From Parcubacteria group bacterium GW2011_GWA2_51_10 (GTDB lineage Bacteria > Patescibacteriota > Minisyncoccia > Phycocordibacterales > UBA2100), in NCBI GenBank assembly GCA_001004265.1, contig LCQS01000006.1, forward strand, positions 1 to 44,801: 44,801 nt of DNA, given 5' to 3'. The notes beneath the pieces were generated by a model. That model made no database searches. It saw only the letters and a list, made by a program, of their open reading frames with translations, and had not been told where the DNA came from. Below are positions 14,978 through 23,615 of the stretch, piece after piece; the first letter of the stretch is position 1, and the number at the start of each line of letters is the position of its first letter. The position numbers were made by a program, and so were the translations under genes.

Positions 14978-15244
14978 ATGGACTATCGTCATCTGGAGCG
15001 TCGAGTAAAAGGTTTCTCGAATCATCGCCGAATTCAAATTCTCGAATTGCTAAGAAAAAAACCGGAACTGTCCGTGGAGGAAATCTCGGAGGAGCTACGA
15101 ATTAACTTCAAGACGGGCTCAGAGCATATTCGTCGGCTCGCAATTGCCGGGCTCGTCCTAAAGCGAAATGCGGGCCACTCGGTTCGTCATAAGCTAACGA
15201 GACGTGCCTCGCAAGTTCTTAAGTTCTTAAGAACATTGGAATGA
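14978..15244 (+). CDS. ArsR-like winged-helix transcriptional regulator
   Basis: The 88-residue protein is a single winged helix-turn-helix of the ArsR type: HRRIQILELLRKKPELSVEEISEELRINFKTGSEHIRRLAIAGLVLKRNAGHSVRHKLT covers the helices, recognition helix (FKTGSEHIRRL) and beta wing. No metal-binding cysteines are present, so the signal is not obviously a metal. Near-identical putative operators lie 16 bases before its start and inside its last codons, suggesting that it represses itself and affects rsmI. Its stop overlaps the rsmI ATG (ATGA). Function beyond DNA binding cannot be deduced. Confidence 0.78.
   Translation: MDYRHLERRVKGFSNHRRIQILELLRKKPELSVEEISEELRINFKTGSEHIRRLAIAGLVLKRNAGHSVRHKLTRRASQVLKFLRTLE
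15216..15233. promoter_or_regulatory. Putative operator 2, inside the 3' end of the regulator gene
   Basis: TTCTTAAGTTCTTAAGAA, containing the perfect 12-bp palindrome GTTCTTAAGAAC. It matches operator 1 at 17 of 18 positions. It is coding (residues VLKFLR of the regulator) and ends seven bases before the rsmI ATG. At the RNA level it also forms a short hairpin next to the coupled start. Confidence 0.6.
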
Positions 15245-15945
15245 ATATGGAATTCGCTGAAGCAAATGGAAAAGGTAAACTTTCGGTTGTCGCGACGCCG
15301 ATTGGTAATATGGGCGATATCACATTTCGCGCATTGTGGAATCTGAAAGAGTGCGACGTTATCTACGCGGAAGATACGCGCGTCACTGCGAAGCTTCTCG
15401 CACACTATGGGCTTCGGAAATCCGTATTTCGTCTCGATGCGGCAATGGAAGGGAAAAAAGCGAACGAAGTTATATCTCGGCTTGAGAAAGGCAAGCACGT
15501 GGCATACGTGTCCGACGCGGGAACTCCAGGAATATCGGATCCTGGTGCACGACTTGTCGCGGCAGTGCGCGAAGCGCTCCCGGAAGCGAAGATAGAAGCA
15601 ATTCCCGGACCTTCAGCGCTCACTGCCGCGCTCTCGATCGCGGGCATTTCAGCGGATGCGTTTTCATTTCGTGGATTTCTCCCGCATAAGAAAGGACGGC
15701 AAACAGCGCTGAAGAAAATAGTTTCGAGCGATATTCCAGTTGTGCTCTATGAATCTCCGCATCGCATACTTAAACTCCTCAAAGAGCTTCATGATGTCGC
15801 ACCGGGAGCGGCAGTGACGGTGGCACGCGAGCTTACGAAACTTCATGAAGAAGTGTTATATGGGACTCCTTCAGATCTCGCTGCGCAACTGGAGAAAAAG
15901 AAAGCAGTGCGAGGTGAATTTGTCGTCATTGTCGAACCACACTGA
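15241..15945 (+). CDS. rsmI: 16S rRNA (cytidine1402-2'-O)-methyltransferase
   Basis: RsmI methylates the 2'-OH of C1402 in the decoding centre, using AdoMet. The 234-residue protein has the tetrapyrrole-methylase fold signatures LSVVATPIGNMGDITFRAL, EDTRVTAKLL, HVAYVSDAGTPGISDPGARLV, IPGPSALTAALSIAG and FSFRGFLPHKKGRQ, as well as YESPHRILKLLKEL. It is slightly shorter than E. coli RsmI at the C-terminus. The ATG overlaps the regulator's stop; an alternative ATG two codons later exists. Confidence 0.92.
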   Translation: MNMEFAEANGKGKLSVVATPIGNMGDITFRALWNLKECDVIYAEDTRVTAKLLAHYGLRKSVFRLDAAMEGKKANEVISRLEKGKHVAYVSDAGTPGISDPGARLVAAVREALPEAKIEAIPGPSALTAALSIAGISADAFSFRGFLPHKKGRQTALKKIVSSDIPVVLYESPHRILKLLKELHDVAPGAAVTVARELTKLHEEVLYGTPSDLAAQLEKKKAVRGEFVVIVEPH

Positions 15946-15983
15946 TTGCTGTTTGTATACTCCATTCTCTATACACCATAGGC

Positions 15984-15989
15984 TATACT
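15984..15989 (+). promoter_or_regulatory. Promoter -10 TATACT placed for a leaderless transcript
   Basis: TATACT ends seven bases before the ATG at 15997, so transcription starting the usual 6-8 bases downstream would begin at or next to the start codon. No Shine-Dalgarno sequence fits in the space. No convincing -35 hexamer is seen. The same spacing is found at 19145 and 28825. Confidence 0.5.
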
Positions 15990-15996
15990 TTGAATC

Positions 15997-16230
15997 ATGA
16001 CTTTGGACACACTCATCATGCTCTCCGGCGCATTCGTCGCTATTTTGCCTTTTTTGGGATTCCCGAATAGCGTAGATAAGGTTTTGTTTCTCATAGCAGG
16101 AGTATTTGTTATTGGGCTCGGAATTATTGTGCGGCGCAGGGGCCTTCGTGAGCCGAGAGCATCACGCGAAATTACGAATGAAACCGCAGAGAATTCCGAC
16201 CGCATGCGCATGCCGCCGTCAGGAGCATGA
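15997..16230 (+). CDS. Small membrane protein with two hydrophobic segments, 77 aa
   Basis: Two hydrophobic stretches (about residues 4-24 and 27-46, LFLIAGVFVIGLGIIV) form a hairpin in the membrane, followed by an Arg-rich cytosolic tail (RRRGLREPRASRE). No family is recognised. It overlaps the next gene by four bases (ATGA) and so is probably the first gene of a unit with the putative glycoside hydrolase and the transpeptidase fusion. Confidence 0.6.
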   Translation: MTLDTLIMLSGAFVAILPFLGFPNSVDKVLFLIAGVFVIGLGIIVRRRGLREPRASREITNETAENSDRMRMPPSGA

Positions 16231-17453
16231 AGCCCGCGAATCTTGGCTTCCTTCTCGTCAGTGCGCTCGCGGCAGTCGCGGTCGCATCGGCGGCTGTAGC
16301 GGCCGCTCCTAAGCTTGCGTTTGTGCGTGGAGCGCCCGCACAGGGAACGTCGACCGAGATGTCTGTGCCGCGCGTCGCGCATAAAAAAACGCCTACGCCC
16401 GTGAAGGCCGTCTATATGACGCAGTGCGCGGTCGGGACGCCATCGCTGCGCGCCTCGCTCGTAGATCTTCTCGAGCGCACGGAGCTCAACTCGGTGGTCA
16501 TTGATATAAAAGATTACACAGGACGACTCGCGTTTACCCCCGAAGATCCGGATTTGCTTCCTGCCGTATCGGATGCGTGCGGCGCGCGTGATATGGAGAA
16601 ATTTATAGCGGAGCTGCATAAAAAAGATATCTACGTCATCGGCCGCATCACGGTTTTTCAGGATCCCTTTTACACGCAGCGGCATCCGGAGCTTGCCGTA
16701 AAACGGCTCTCCGACAAATCGGCAGTCTGGAAGGATTACAAGGGGCTGTCTTTTATCGACGTAAACGCGGAGCCCTTCTGGAATTACATCGTGAAGATTT
16801 CGAAGGCTTCATACGAGGTTGGATTTGATGAGCTGAATTACGACTACATCCGCTTTCCTTCTGACGGCAACATGAAAGACACCTACTATTCATGGGGATC
16901 GGGAAGGCCGAAAGCCGAAGCGCTCGAACGCTTTTATAAGTATCTCTCCGAGGAACTCGAGCCATCGGGCGTCGTACTTTCCGCCGATCTCTTCGGGATG
17001 GTCACGACGAACTATGATGATCTCAATATCGGGCAAGTGCTCGAGCGCGCCCTGCCGTACTTCGATTTCATAGACCCAATGGTATATCCGTCTCACTACC
17101 CGTCAGGTTTCCACGGTTACAAAAATGTGAATGAGCATCCGTATGACATCGTATATTTCTCGATGAGCGAAGCAGTGAGGCGAACCATTGCGACAACGAC
17201 GCAGATCGCGTCATTCGAATACAACAGAATAGGAACGACCACACCGGCTCTTTACGCGAAGCCCTCATATCCCGCATCTAAAATGAGGCCTTGGCTTCAG
17301 GATTTCGACTATCCGGTTCCATATACTCCCGCGATGGTGCGTGCACAGATCAAAGCAACAGAAGATGTCGGTCTAGATTCGTATCTCTTCTGGGATCCTG
17401 CGAATAAGTATTCAAGCCTGCGGCAAGTGTTGCAGAGTGACACGGTACAATAA
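16227..17453 (+). CDS. Putative glycoside hydrolase (DUF4015-type TIM barrel), exported
   Basis: The 408-residue protein starts with a signal peptide or anchor rich in Ala and Val (residues 1-27). The following domain shows the DUF4015 putative glycosyl hydrolase pattern: VKAVYMTQC, ELNSVVIDIKDYTGRLAF, DIYVIGRITVFQDPFY, GLSFIDVNAEPFWNYIVKIS, GFDELNYDYIRFPSDG, SADLFGMVTTNYDDLNIGQ and FIDPMVYPSHYPSGFHG. Acidic residues at strand ends (DIKD, DELNYDYIRFP) suit a hydrolytic barrel, but the substrate is unknown. Placement directly before a peptidoglycan transpeptidase/carboxypeptidase fusion suggests action on cell-wall or surface glycans. Confidence 0.75.
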   Translation: MKPANLGFLLVSALAAVAVASAAVAAAPKLAFVRGAPAQGTSTEMSVPRVAHKKTPTPVKAVYMTQCAVGTPSLRASLVDLLERTELNSVVIDIKDYTGRLAFTPEDPDLLPAVSDACGARDMEKFIAELHKKDIYVIGRITVFQDPFYTQRHPELAVKRLSDKSAVWKDYKGLSFIDVNAEPFWNYIVKISKASYEVGFDELNYDYIRFPSDGNMKDTYYSWGSGRPKAEALERFYKYLSEELEPSGVVLSADLFGMVTTNYDDLNIGQVLERALPYFDFIDPMVYPSHYPSGFHGYKNVNEHPYDIVYFSMSEAVRRTIATTTQIASFEYNRIGTTTPALYAKPSYPASKMRPWLQDFDYPVPYTPAMVRAQIKATEDVGLDSYLFWDPANKYSSLRQVLQSDTVQ

Positions 17454-19028
17454 GTGCATATGATTCGTACGGACGATCCGCATCCATTCATTCATCGCAT
17501 GCGTGCATCGGGGCTTCCCGACACTGTGATCCGCGAGCGACTGCTCTTAGAAGGATGGTCGCCCGAAATCATCGATCCGATTTTTGCGGCGCGAGCGGGA
17601 TCGAGATCGACACCCGCGGAATCACAACCGTCCCCACGCCACATGGTTGCGCCCGCGAGGAAGCCGAGATCGCACCTATTGACGTTCGTGGTTTTCACGA
17701 TCTTTTTCTCTCTTGCCGCACTCGGGTCCGCCGTCTACATGTATTTCAAGCCGCCAATCGTCTATTCGATTTCTCTCCCATCTTCGTCTGCTGCATCTTC
17801 CGCAGTGCCAGCGCTTCTCTACGGCGCTCTCGCTGCGCTTTCGGATTCCAATTACTACGAAATTGTAAAGCGGCAACTTATCGATGAAAAAGCGGATTTT
17901 ATAGACGCGAATCTGACGACTATGCATCTCTCGGTCTACAAAAGCGGAGTGGAGGCGCTTTCCGTACCCATACTCGGGAAGGGCCGGACTGGTTCATGGT
18001 GGGAGACACCTGCAGGAATTTACAAAGTTCAGGCGAAAGAAAAAAATCATTTCTCCTCGTTCGGAAACGTTTACCAGCCGTGGAGCATCAACTTCCAAGG
18101 CAACTTTTATATCCACGGTTGGCCATACTATCCGGATGGAACGCCCGTCTCTTCCACCTACTCGGGAGGATGTATTCGGCTTTCGACGGCAGATGCTGAA
18201 GCAGTGTATGCGCTTTCCTCTGTTGGTATGCCGGTTCTCGTGCATGAGACCTCCGCTCCGAGTGATTCTTTCAGCTATGAGCTCAAGGCCCCGCCGGTAT
18301 CGGCTTCCGCATATCTCGTGGCCGACCTCAAAAATGGAACCGTTCTATCGAGCAAAAGCGCCGACGTGGCCGCGCCTATCGCGTCCATTTCGAAGTTAGT
18401 AACCGCGCTTGTCGCAACAGAGTATATTAATCTCGACAAGATAATAACCGTTCCCGAAAACGCCCTCGTATACACATCCATTCCGCGTTTGCGCGCGCGG
18501 GAGAAGGTCCGCGCATACGATCTCTTGTTTCTTCTTTTGCAGGAGTCCTCGAACGAAGCTGCGGAGACGCTCGCTTCCGCCCCCGGTCGTGCACAGTTCA
18601 TCGATTTCATGAATGAGAAAGCGCGCGCCATCAATCTTTCCAAGACTGTGTTCTCAGATCCGTCGGGAGCGAAGGGTGACTATGCGACACCCGAAGACCT
18701 CTTCACGCTCCTTCGCTACATCGACGGGAATCGGCGGTTTGTGTTTGGCATCACGGCAGGGCAGCTTTCCGGCAGCGCATACGGCCCTCCCGCCTTCAAG
18801 AACATTCGGAATTTCAATCTCATTCCCGGGAGTCCCGCGAAGCTGGTCGGCGGAAAAATCGGTATGACAAATGAAGCAGGAGAAACGTACGCGGGAATTT
18901 TTTCTGCGCAGATAGGAAATGAGGAGCGGGACATCGCGGTGATTGTGCTCGATTCCCTCGATGCCGCCCGCGATGTGCGAGAGCTTCTTTCGTTCGTTTT
19001 GGAAGCGTACGCTACTGGAGCAGATTGA
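17454..19028 (+). CDS. L,D-transpeptidase (YkuD) / D,D-carboxypeptidase-like (S11) fusion protein
   Basis: A 524-residue bifunctional envelope enzyme. The N-terminus has a short cytosolic helix-pair motif (MRASGLPDTVIRERLLLEGW) found before membrane anchors in such genomes, then a membrane segment (about 74-97). A YkuD domain follows (about 155-264) with His221-Gly and the catalytic STYSGGCIRLS (Cys240, Arg242). Next is a serine DD-peptidase domain (about 283-520) with SISK (Ser311, Lys314), SSN (365-367) and KIG (468-470) in place of KTG. It would cross-link or trim peptidoglycan outside the membrane. The start is GTG 17454 or ATG 17460, directly after the hydrolase stop. Confidence 0.88.
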   Translation: MHMIRTDDPHPFIHRMRASGLPDTVIRERLLLEGWSPEIIDPIFAARAGSRSTPAESQPSPRHMVAPARKPRSHLLTFVVFTIFFSLAALGSAVYMYFKPPIVYSISLPSSSAASSAVPALLYGALAALSDSNYYEIVKRQLIDEKADFIDANLTTMHLSVYKSGVEALSVPILGKGRTGSWWETPAGIYKVQAKEKNHFSSFGNVYQPWSINFQGNFYIHGWPYYPDGTPVSSTYSGGCIRLSTADAEAVYALSSVGMPVLVHETSAPSDSFSYELKAPPVSASAYLVADLKNGTVLSSKSADVAAPIASISKLVTALVATEYINLDKIITVPENALVYTSIPRLRAREKVRAYDLLFLLLQESSNEAAETLASAPGRAQFIDFMNEKARAINLSKTVFSDPSGAKGDYATPEDLFTLLRYIDGNRRFVFGITAGQLSGSAYGPPAFKNIRNFNLIPGSPAKLVGGKIGMTNEAGETYAGIFSAQIGNEERDIAVIVLDSLDAARDVRELLSFVLEAYATGAD

Positions 19029-19144
19029 GTGCTCCCGACGAAGCCCTGAAAAAGGGTCATTGGTATACCTCGTTCGAGAAAAGCCTCGACATATAGTAGT
19101 CGGAACTGTCGCCATGCCTCTGGCAGGGCGGTTCTCTAACGGGG

Positions 19145-19150
19145 TATACT
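19145..19150 (+). promoter_or_regulatory. Promoter -10 TATACT placed for a leaderless transcript
   Basis: TATACT ends six bases before the ATG at 19157. There is no Shine-Dalgarno sequence between. A weak -35 candidate TGGCAG lies at 19121-19126 with 18-bp spacing. Confidence 0.5.
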
Positions 19151-19156
19151 GATTAA

Positions 19157-21046
19157 ATGAACGGTAATGGGAACAACAAAGATCCTGATCGCCGCGTGAC
19201 GTACTTCGCGGCGACTCATACGCGGGGCAAGCGCGACATGTTCGGCATACGAGGCGACGACCGGGGAAAACATATTTATGTCATCGGAAAAACCGGCATG
19301 GGCAAGTCAACCATGCTCGAAAATATGGCGATACAGGATATTCAGAACGGCGAAGGTCTCGCGTTCATTGATCCCCATGGAGCGACGGCAGAGAAGCTGC
19401 TGGATTTTGTGCCGCAAGATCGCATCAAAGATGTTGTCTATTTTGCGCCATTCGATACCGATTTCCCGATTGGCTTCAACATCATGGAGGACGTCGGCTA
19501 CGACAAGCGCCACCTCGTTGTCTCTGGCCTCATGGGGGCACTGAAGCGCATCTGGGTTGATGCCTGGAGCGCGCGAATGGAATACATTCTCCAAAACACG
19601 CTCCTTGCGCTCCTTGAATATCCGGATTCGACGCTTCTTGATATCAACCGCATGCTCGTCAACAAAACATTTCGCTCGGCAGTCGTGGAGAAAATATCTG
19701 ATCCCGTGGTGCGGAGTTTCTGGGTCGAAGAATTTGCGGCGTTTACTGATACGTATACGCGCGAGGCAACGCCTGCCATCCAAAATAAAATCGGCCAATT
19801 CACCGCTAACCCGTTAATCCGCAATATCATCGGGCAAGCCCGCTCAACATTCGATTTGCGCAAAATAATGGACGAGCGGAAGATTTTCATCGTTAACCTC
19901 TCGAAGGGGCGCATGGGTGAGACGAACGCGTCTCTTTTGGGAAGCATGCTCGTTGTGAAGATTTACCTCGCGGCGATGTCGCGCGCCGATGAACCCGCTA
20001 TACGCATGGCGAAACTGCCTCGCTTCTTTTTCTACGTTGATGAATTTCAGTCCATGATGAACGAGGCGTTCGCAGACATTCTCTCGGAGTCGCGCAAATA
20101 CAAACTCGCGCTCACGCTCGCCAACCAATATATCGAGCAGATGGAAGAGGAGGTGCGCGATGCTGTGTTCGGCAACGTCGGCACCCTCATCGTTTTTCGT
20201 GTCGGACCCTTCGATGCAGAAGTTCTTGAAACGGTATTCGAGCCGACATTCACGCCGGAAGATTTAGTAGGTCTCGGGATTGGACAGATTTACCTCACGC
20301 TCATGATCGACGGCGTCGGCTCCAAGCCATTCTCCGCGGAGACCATACCTCCAATTGAAACGCCGCCGATTACCTATCGGGATGATGTGATACTCAATTC
20401 ACGCGCAATGTACGCACGGCCGCGTGCGGAAGTGGAAAGAATCGTAAACGCTCGACAAGTGGAATTCGTTCCTCCGCCTCCAAAGCCGAAAGTGCGAAAA
20501 GAATATTCAGGCGCCCAAAGGGAAGCCCAGGCGTTTCGACCGCGGGATCGCGTGGAAGTTGCGCCGGAAAGAGAGAGGCCGCGATCCTCGACTGCTCCCC
20601 GCTCGACGTCGGAGAATAATGTTCGTCCGATGGGAGCAGCACCGCCCTCACCATACCAGGGAGTGCGCGAGGATCGGCCGCAGGCGCCAGATGCGCGCAC
20701 CGAGCTCTCGGCTACGCGCCCGGGAGTCGGTCCCGCTCACCGGTCTGCTTTGCAGGAAGCGATAGAAAAAGCAAAAAAAGCAGCCCTTGAAGCGGCATCT
20801 GGAAAATCTCCGGCAGACATTCTACGCGAGCGAAAGAATCTCGCTGCACGGGAGGGACAGGCGACCGGAGCGGCACCGCGCCCAAAATCTGCTCACGATA
20901 CGGAGCAAGTCAAAAGGGAAGAGAGTGCAGTACGCAGTGAACCATCGAAACTTACAGAAGATAATCGCGCAGAGGCGAAAGATGACATACCTCCTGAATT
21001 GTTGCGCAGGGTTCTACACGGCAGGAGCGGCCGCATCTCGCACTAA
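19157..21046 (+). CDS. Type IV secretion/conjugation ATPase (VirD4/TraG-like)
   Basis: The 629-residue protein is a soluble AAA+-like DNA-pumping or coupling ATPase. Walker A is GKTGMGKST (residues 44-52), followed by AFIDPHGATAEKLL; Walker B is FFFYVDEFQSM (around 293-303); the arginine-rich later motifs SESRKYKLALTLANQY and GTLIVFRVGPFDAEVL fit TraG/VirD4 and VirB4-type ATPases. After about residue 430 the chain is low-complexity, proline- and charge-rich (PPPPKPKVRKEY onward). No membrane segment is seen, so a partner must anchor it. CPR genomes carry such ATPases with type IV pilus or DNA-uptake genes; none of those partners is next to it here. Confidence 0.75.
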   Translation: MNGNGNNKDPDRRVTYFAATHTRGKRDMFGIRGDDRGKHIYVIGKTGMGKSTMLENMAIQDIQNGEGLAFIDPHGATAEKLLDFVPQDRIKDVVYFAPFDTDFPIGFNIMEDVGYDKRHLVVSGLMGALKRIWVDAWSARMEYILQNTLLALLEYPDSTLLDINRMLVNKTFRSAVVEKISDPVVRSFWVEEFAAFTDTYTREATPAIQNKIGQFTANPLIRNIIGQARSTFDLRKIMDERKIFIVNLSKGRMGETNASLLGSMLVVKIYLAAMSRADEPAIRMAKLPRFFFYVDEFQSMMNEAFADILSESRKYKLALTLANQYIEQMEEEVRDAVFGNVGTLIVFRVGPFDAEVLETVFEPTFTPEDLVGLGIGQIYLTLMIDGVGSKPFSAETIPPIETPPITYRDDVILNSRAMYARPRAEVERIVNARQVEFVPPPPKPKVRKEYSGAQREAQAFRPRDRVEVAPERERPRSSTAPRSTSENNVRPMGAAPPSPYQGVREDRPQAPDARTELSATRPGVGPAHRSALQEAIEKAKKAALEAASGKSPADILRERKNLAAREGQATGAAPRPKSAHDTEQVKREESAVRSEPSKLTEDNRAEAKDDIPPELLRRVLHGRSGRISH

Positions 21047-21048
21047 CT

Positions 21049-22641
21049 ATGCGATCCATCCGAACGCGAGAATTCGGCACGAAAGCGGGATGGCGGAGCG
21101 AGACGCACGTACGGGCAGCAGTATTTTTCACAGCTTTCTTTGTGAGCGTTATCGTCGCTTTTCCCGCTGCGACGCGAGCACAGCTCGTGATAAGTGAGTT
21201 CCTGTACGATTCGGAAGGATCGGATACGGACAAGGAATACGTTGAAATATTTAATGCGGGCAGTGCGGCAGTGGATCTCACAAAGTGGAAAATAAACGAC
21301 GGCTCGAATCATGGGCTAAATGTGCCGCCGAAAAATGGCGGGACAGGATCAATCACGATCGCGCCGGGCGACTATGCGCTCTTCGTTGATAATGCCGTGA
21401 ATTTCATTGCGAGCCATCCGGGCATTTCTGCGTCAATCATCGATTCTGTTTTGAGTCTCACGAATGCGGCAGGGACGATTTCGCTTATCAATGAGGATGG
21501 AACCGTCGCAGACAGTGTTTCCTATACGAAAGGGGAAGGTGGAGCTGGCGATGGGAACTCCCTTCATCGCGGAAGTGCGGGAGGTGCGGTTTTTTCTGCC
21601 GGCTCTCCCAGTCCCGGGACGGGGAATTTATCAGCCGCTCCCAATGCGGGCGGAGGAGACTCGACAGCTGCTGCCCCCACAACGACTTCTGGCGTGTCGG
21701 CGACTGGTGCGGTGTCCTCATACGTTCCTCCTCCCTCGGTACGTCTTTTTGCTGATGCAGGATCGGACAGGGTTGTGATTGTTGGTGCCGATGTTGAGTT
21801 TAGAGGGCGCGCATACAATCGCGATAAGGAAATCATAGAGAATGTACGCTTCTCATGGAATTTCGGCGACGGCTCTCATGCGGAGGGGCAAAGTGTTTTG
21901 CACCATTTCGATTTTCCGGGGCGCTACGCAGTAGTGCTCACAATCGCCGAACACGTAGAAGCTGCGTCTGACAAAATCATCGTGACGGCCGAATCAGCAC
22001 AACTCGCTTTTTCCGCGCTCTCTGACGGCAGTGTTGCAATTGGAAATCTATCCGGTCGAGATATCGATGTGTCGAACTGGATAGTGAGTTCGTCGGGCAA
22101 GCACTTTATACTTCCCGCCGAGTCAATCATTCTCGCGGAGGAGACGCTGCGTCTCTCTGCGCACACGCTGGGATTTAGCGGCACGAGCGAAACGACACTC
22201 AGTTACCCGAACGGTGCTGTCGCGCGCGAGGCAGAATCGCAAACGGAGCACGCGCTTCCTACCCTCGCACCATCGACGGAAGGGGCGACAGAGGCGGAGA
22301 AGAAGGAGCCGCTCGCATCGGGAGCTATAGCAAACGCGAAATTGCCTGCAGCACCCAAGAAAACCTCCGCACCAGTTGCGGCGATGTCTGAGGAGAATGA
22401 TGAGGATGCTGAACGTGGTGCGAACGTGGATAATGAGAGTGTGCCGATGTCGGCGACGTCCTCACTCGCCGCCGCGGGAGCGGCGGAAAGTTCCGGATAT
22501 GTTTGGTGGCTCAGTGCGCTTTCTCTTGCCGCCCTTGGAGCTGGAGCTGTATATGCCGTGAAGCGCGTCGGTAATCGCGAATCATTCGGCATTGCTCATG
22601 ACAAGTGGGACATTATTGAAGAATCGACTGAAGAGGGGTAG
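21049..22641 (+). CDS. Surface protein with lamin-tail and PKD domains
   Basis: A 530-residue exported protein. After a signal anchor (about residues 20-44) comes a lamin-tail domain (LVISEFLYDSEGSDTDKEYVEIFN, then GTGSITIAPGDYALFVDN and GTISLINEDGTVADSVSY). A PKD domain follows (about 235-315, with VRFSWNFGDGSHAEGQSV and HHFDFPGRYAVVLTI), then a second shorter lamin-tail-like segment (NLSGRDIDVSNWIVSSSGKHF). A long Ala/Glu/Ser-rich linker leads to a C-terminal membrane segment (YVWWLSALSLAALGAGAVYAV). It is probably displayed on the cell surface in adhesion. It begins two bases after the ATPase stop, so both genes are co-transcribed. Confidence 0.8.
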   Translation: MRSIRTREFGTKAGWRSETHVRAAVFFTAFFVSVIVAFPAATRAQLVISEFLYDSEGSDTDKEYVEIFNAGSAAVDLTKWKINDGSNHGLNVPPKNGGTGSITIAPGDYALFVDNAVNFIASHPGISASIIDSVLSLTNAAGTISLINEDGTVADSVSYTKGEGGAGDGNSLHRGSAGGAVFSAGSPSPGTGNLSAAPNAGGGDSTAAAPTTTSGVSATGAVSSYVPPPSVRLFADAGSDRVVIVGADVEFRGRAYNRDKEIIENVRFSWNFGDGSHAEGQSVLHHFDFPGRYAVVLTIAEHVEAASDKIIVTAESAQLAFSALSDGSVAIGNLSGRDIDVSNWIVSSSGKHFILPAESIILAEETLRLSAHTLGFSGTSETTLSYPNGAVAREAESQTEHALPTLAPSTEGATEAEKKEPLASGAIANAKLPAAPKKTSAPVAAMSEENDEDAERGANVDNESVPMSATSSLAAAGAAESSGYVWWLSALSLAALGAGAVYAVKRVGNRESFGIAHDKWDIIEESTEEG

Positions 22642-22652
22642 TCTTGTATGGC

Positions 22653-23525
22653 ATGAATAAAAAAACCGTTCTCGTAACAGGCGGAGCGGGCATGATTGGC
22701 TCTCGGCTGATCGAATTGCTTCTTCCAAAATACCGCGTGGTTTCTCTCGATAATTATTTTATCGGCAAGAAAGAGAATCACATCGATGGAGCGGAATATA
22801 TCGAGGGACACACCAAAGCCATTGAGAAATTGCTCGGAAACGAAAAGCCCACGATCATTTTTCATCTCGGGGAATATTCTCGCGTCGAGCAGAGCTTCGG
22901 CGACATAGATCTCGTGTGGGAATCCAATGTCGAAGGTACGTTCCGCGTCTTAGAATATTGGCGCGCGCGCGGAGGAAAACTTGTGTATGCCGGATCGAGT
23001 ACTAAATTCGCAGACGGAGGCATGGGCAGGGATCAGAGTCCCTACGCATGGATGAAGGCAAGCAATACGGAACTGGTGCGCAATTTCGGAAACTGGTTCA
23101 ATCTGCCGTACGCAATTACTTATTTCTACAATGCATACGGACCGCGCGAGCTTTCGGCAGGCCCATACGCATCCGTGATTGGCAGGTTTAAGAAGCAGTA
23201 TGCCGCGAGGCAGCCGATCACTGTCGTTGCGCCCGGCACTCAGCGCCGCAATTTCACGCATGTGGACGATCTTGCCCGTGGATTGCTGGCCGTGGGCGAA
23301 AGGGGGGAGGGCGACGAATATGGCCTTGGCAGCCCGGAGTCGTACACTATTCTCGAAATCGCACAGATGTTCGAATCCACAATAGAGATGCTGCCCGCGA
23401 GGAAAGGGAATCGTATGGAATCCATCGTGGACACGACACGGGCAGAAAAAGAGTTCAGCTGGAAGCCGGAGCATACTGTTCGCGAATACATCGAATCGAT
23501 AAAGAAACAAAATGATCCCCGTTAG
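22653..23525 (+). CDS. NAD-dependent sugar epimerase/dehydratase (extended SDR)
   Basis: The 290-residue protein has the dinucleotide-binding TGGAGMIGSRLIE at the N-terminus, VVSLDNYFIGKKENH after strand 2, and the catalytic YAWMK (Tyr-x-x-x-Lys) preceded by AGSSTKFAD. FYNAYGPRE and RRNFTHVDDLARGLL are typical of UDP-glucose 4-epimerase and related nucleotide-sugar enzymes. Substrate cannot be fixed from sequence. I use the ATG at 22653 rather than the TTG at 22644. It leads a block of glycosyltransferases, suggesting nucleotide-sugar supply for surface polysaccharide. Confidence 0.85.
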   Translation: MNKKTVLVTGGAGMIGSRLIELLLPKYRVVSLDNYFIGKKENHIDGAEYIEGHTKAIEKLLGNEKPTIIFHLGEYSRVEQSFGDIDLVWESNVEGTFRVLEYWRARGGKLVYAGSSTKFADGGMGRDQSPYAWMKASNTELVRNFGNWFNLPYAITYFYNAYGPRELSAGPYASVIGRFKKQYAARQPITVVAPGTQRRNFTHVDDLARGLLAVGERGEGDEYGLGSPESYTILEIAQMFESTIEMLPARKGNRMESIVDTTRAEKEFSWKPEHTVREYIESIKKQNDPR

Positions 23526-23615
23526 AAGTCTTTGGCAAAAAAATTTAATATAAATTTTTCTGCAAGGTCTATCGAGACCGAAAAGTGAGCGGAACATAAT
23601 CTACAAAATGAGCAT

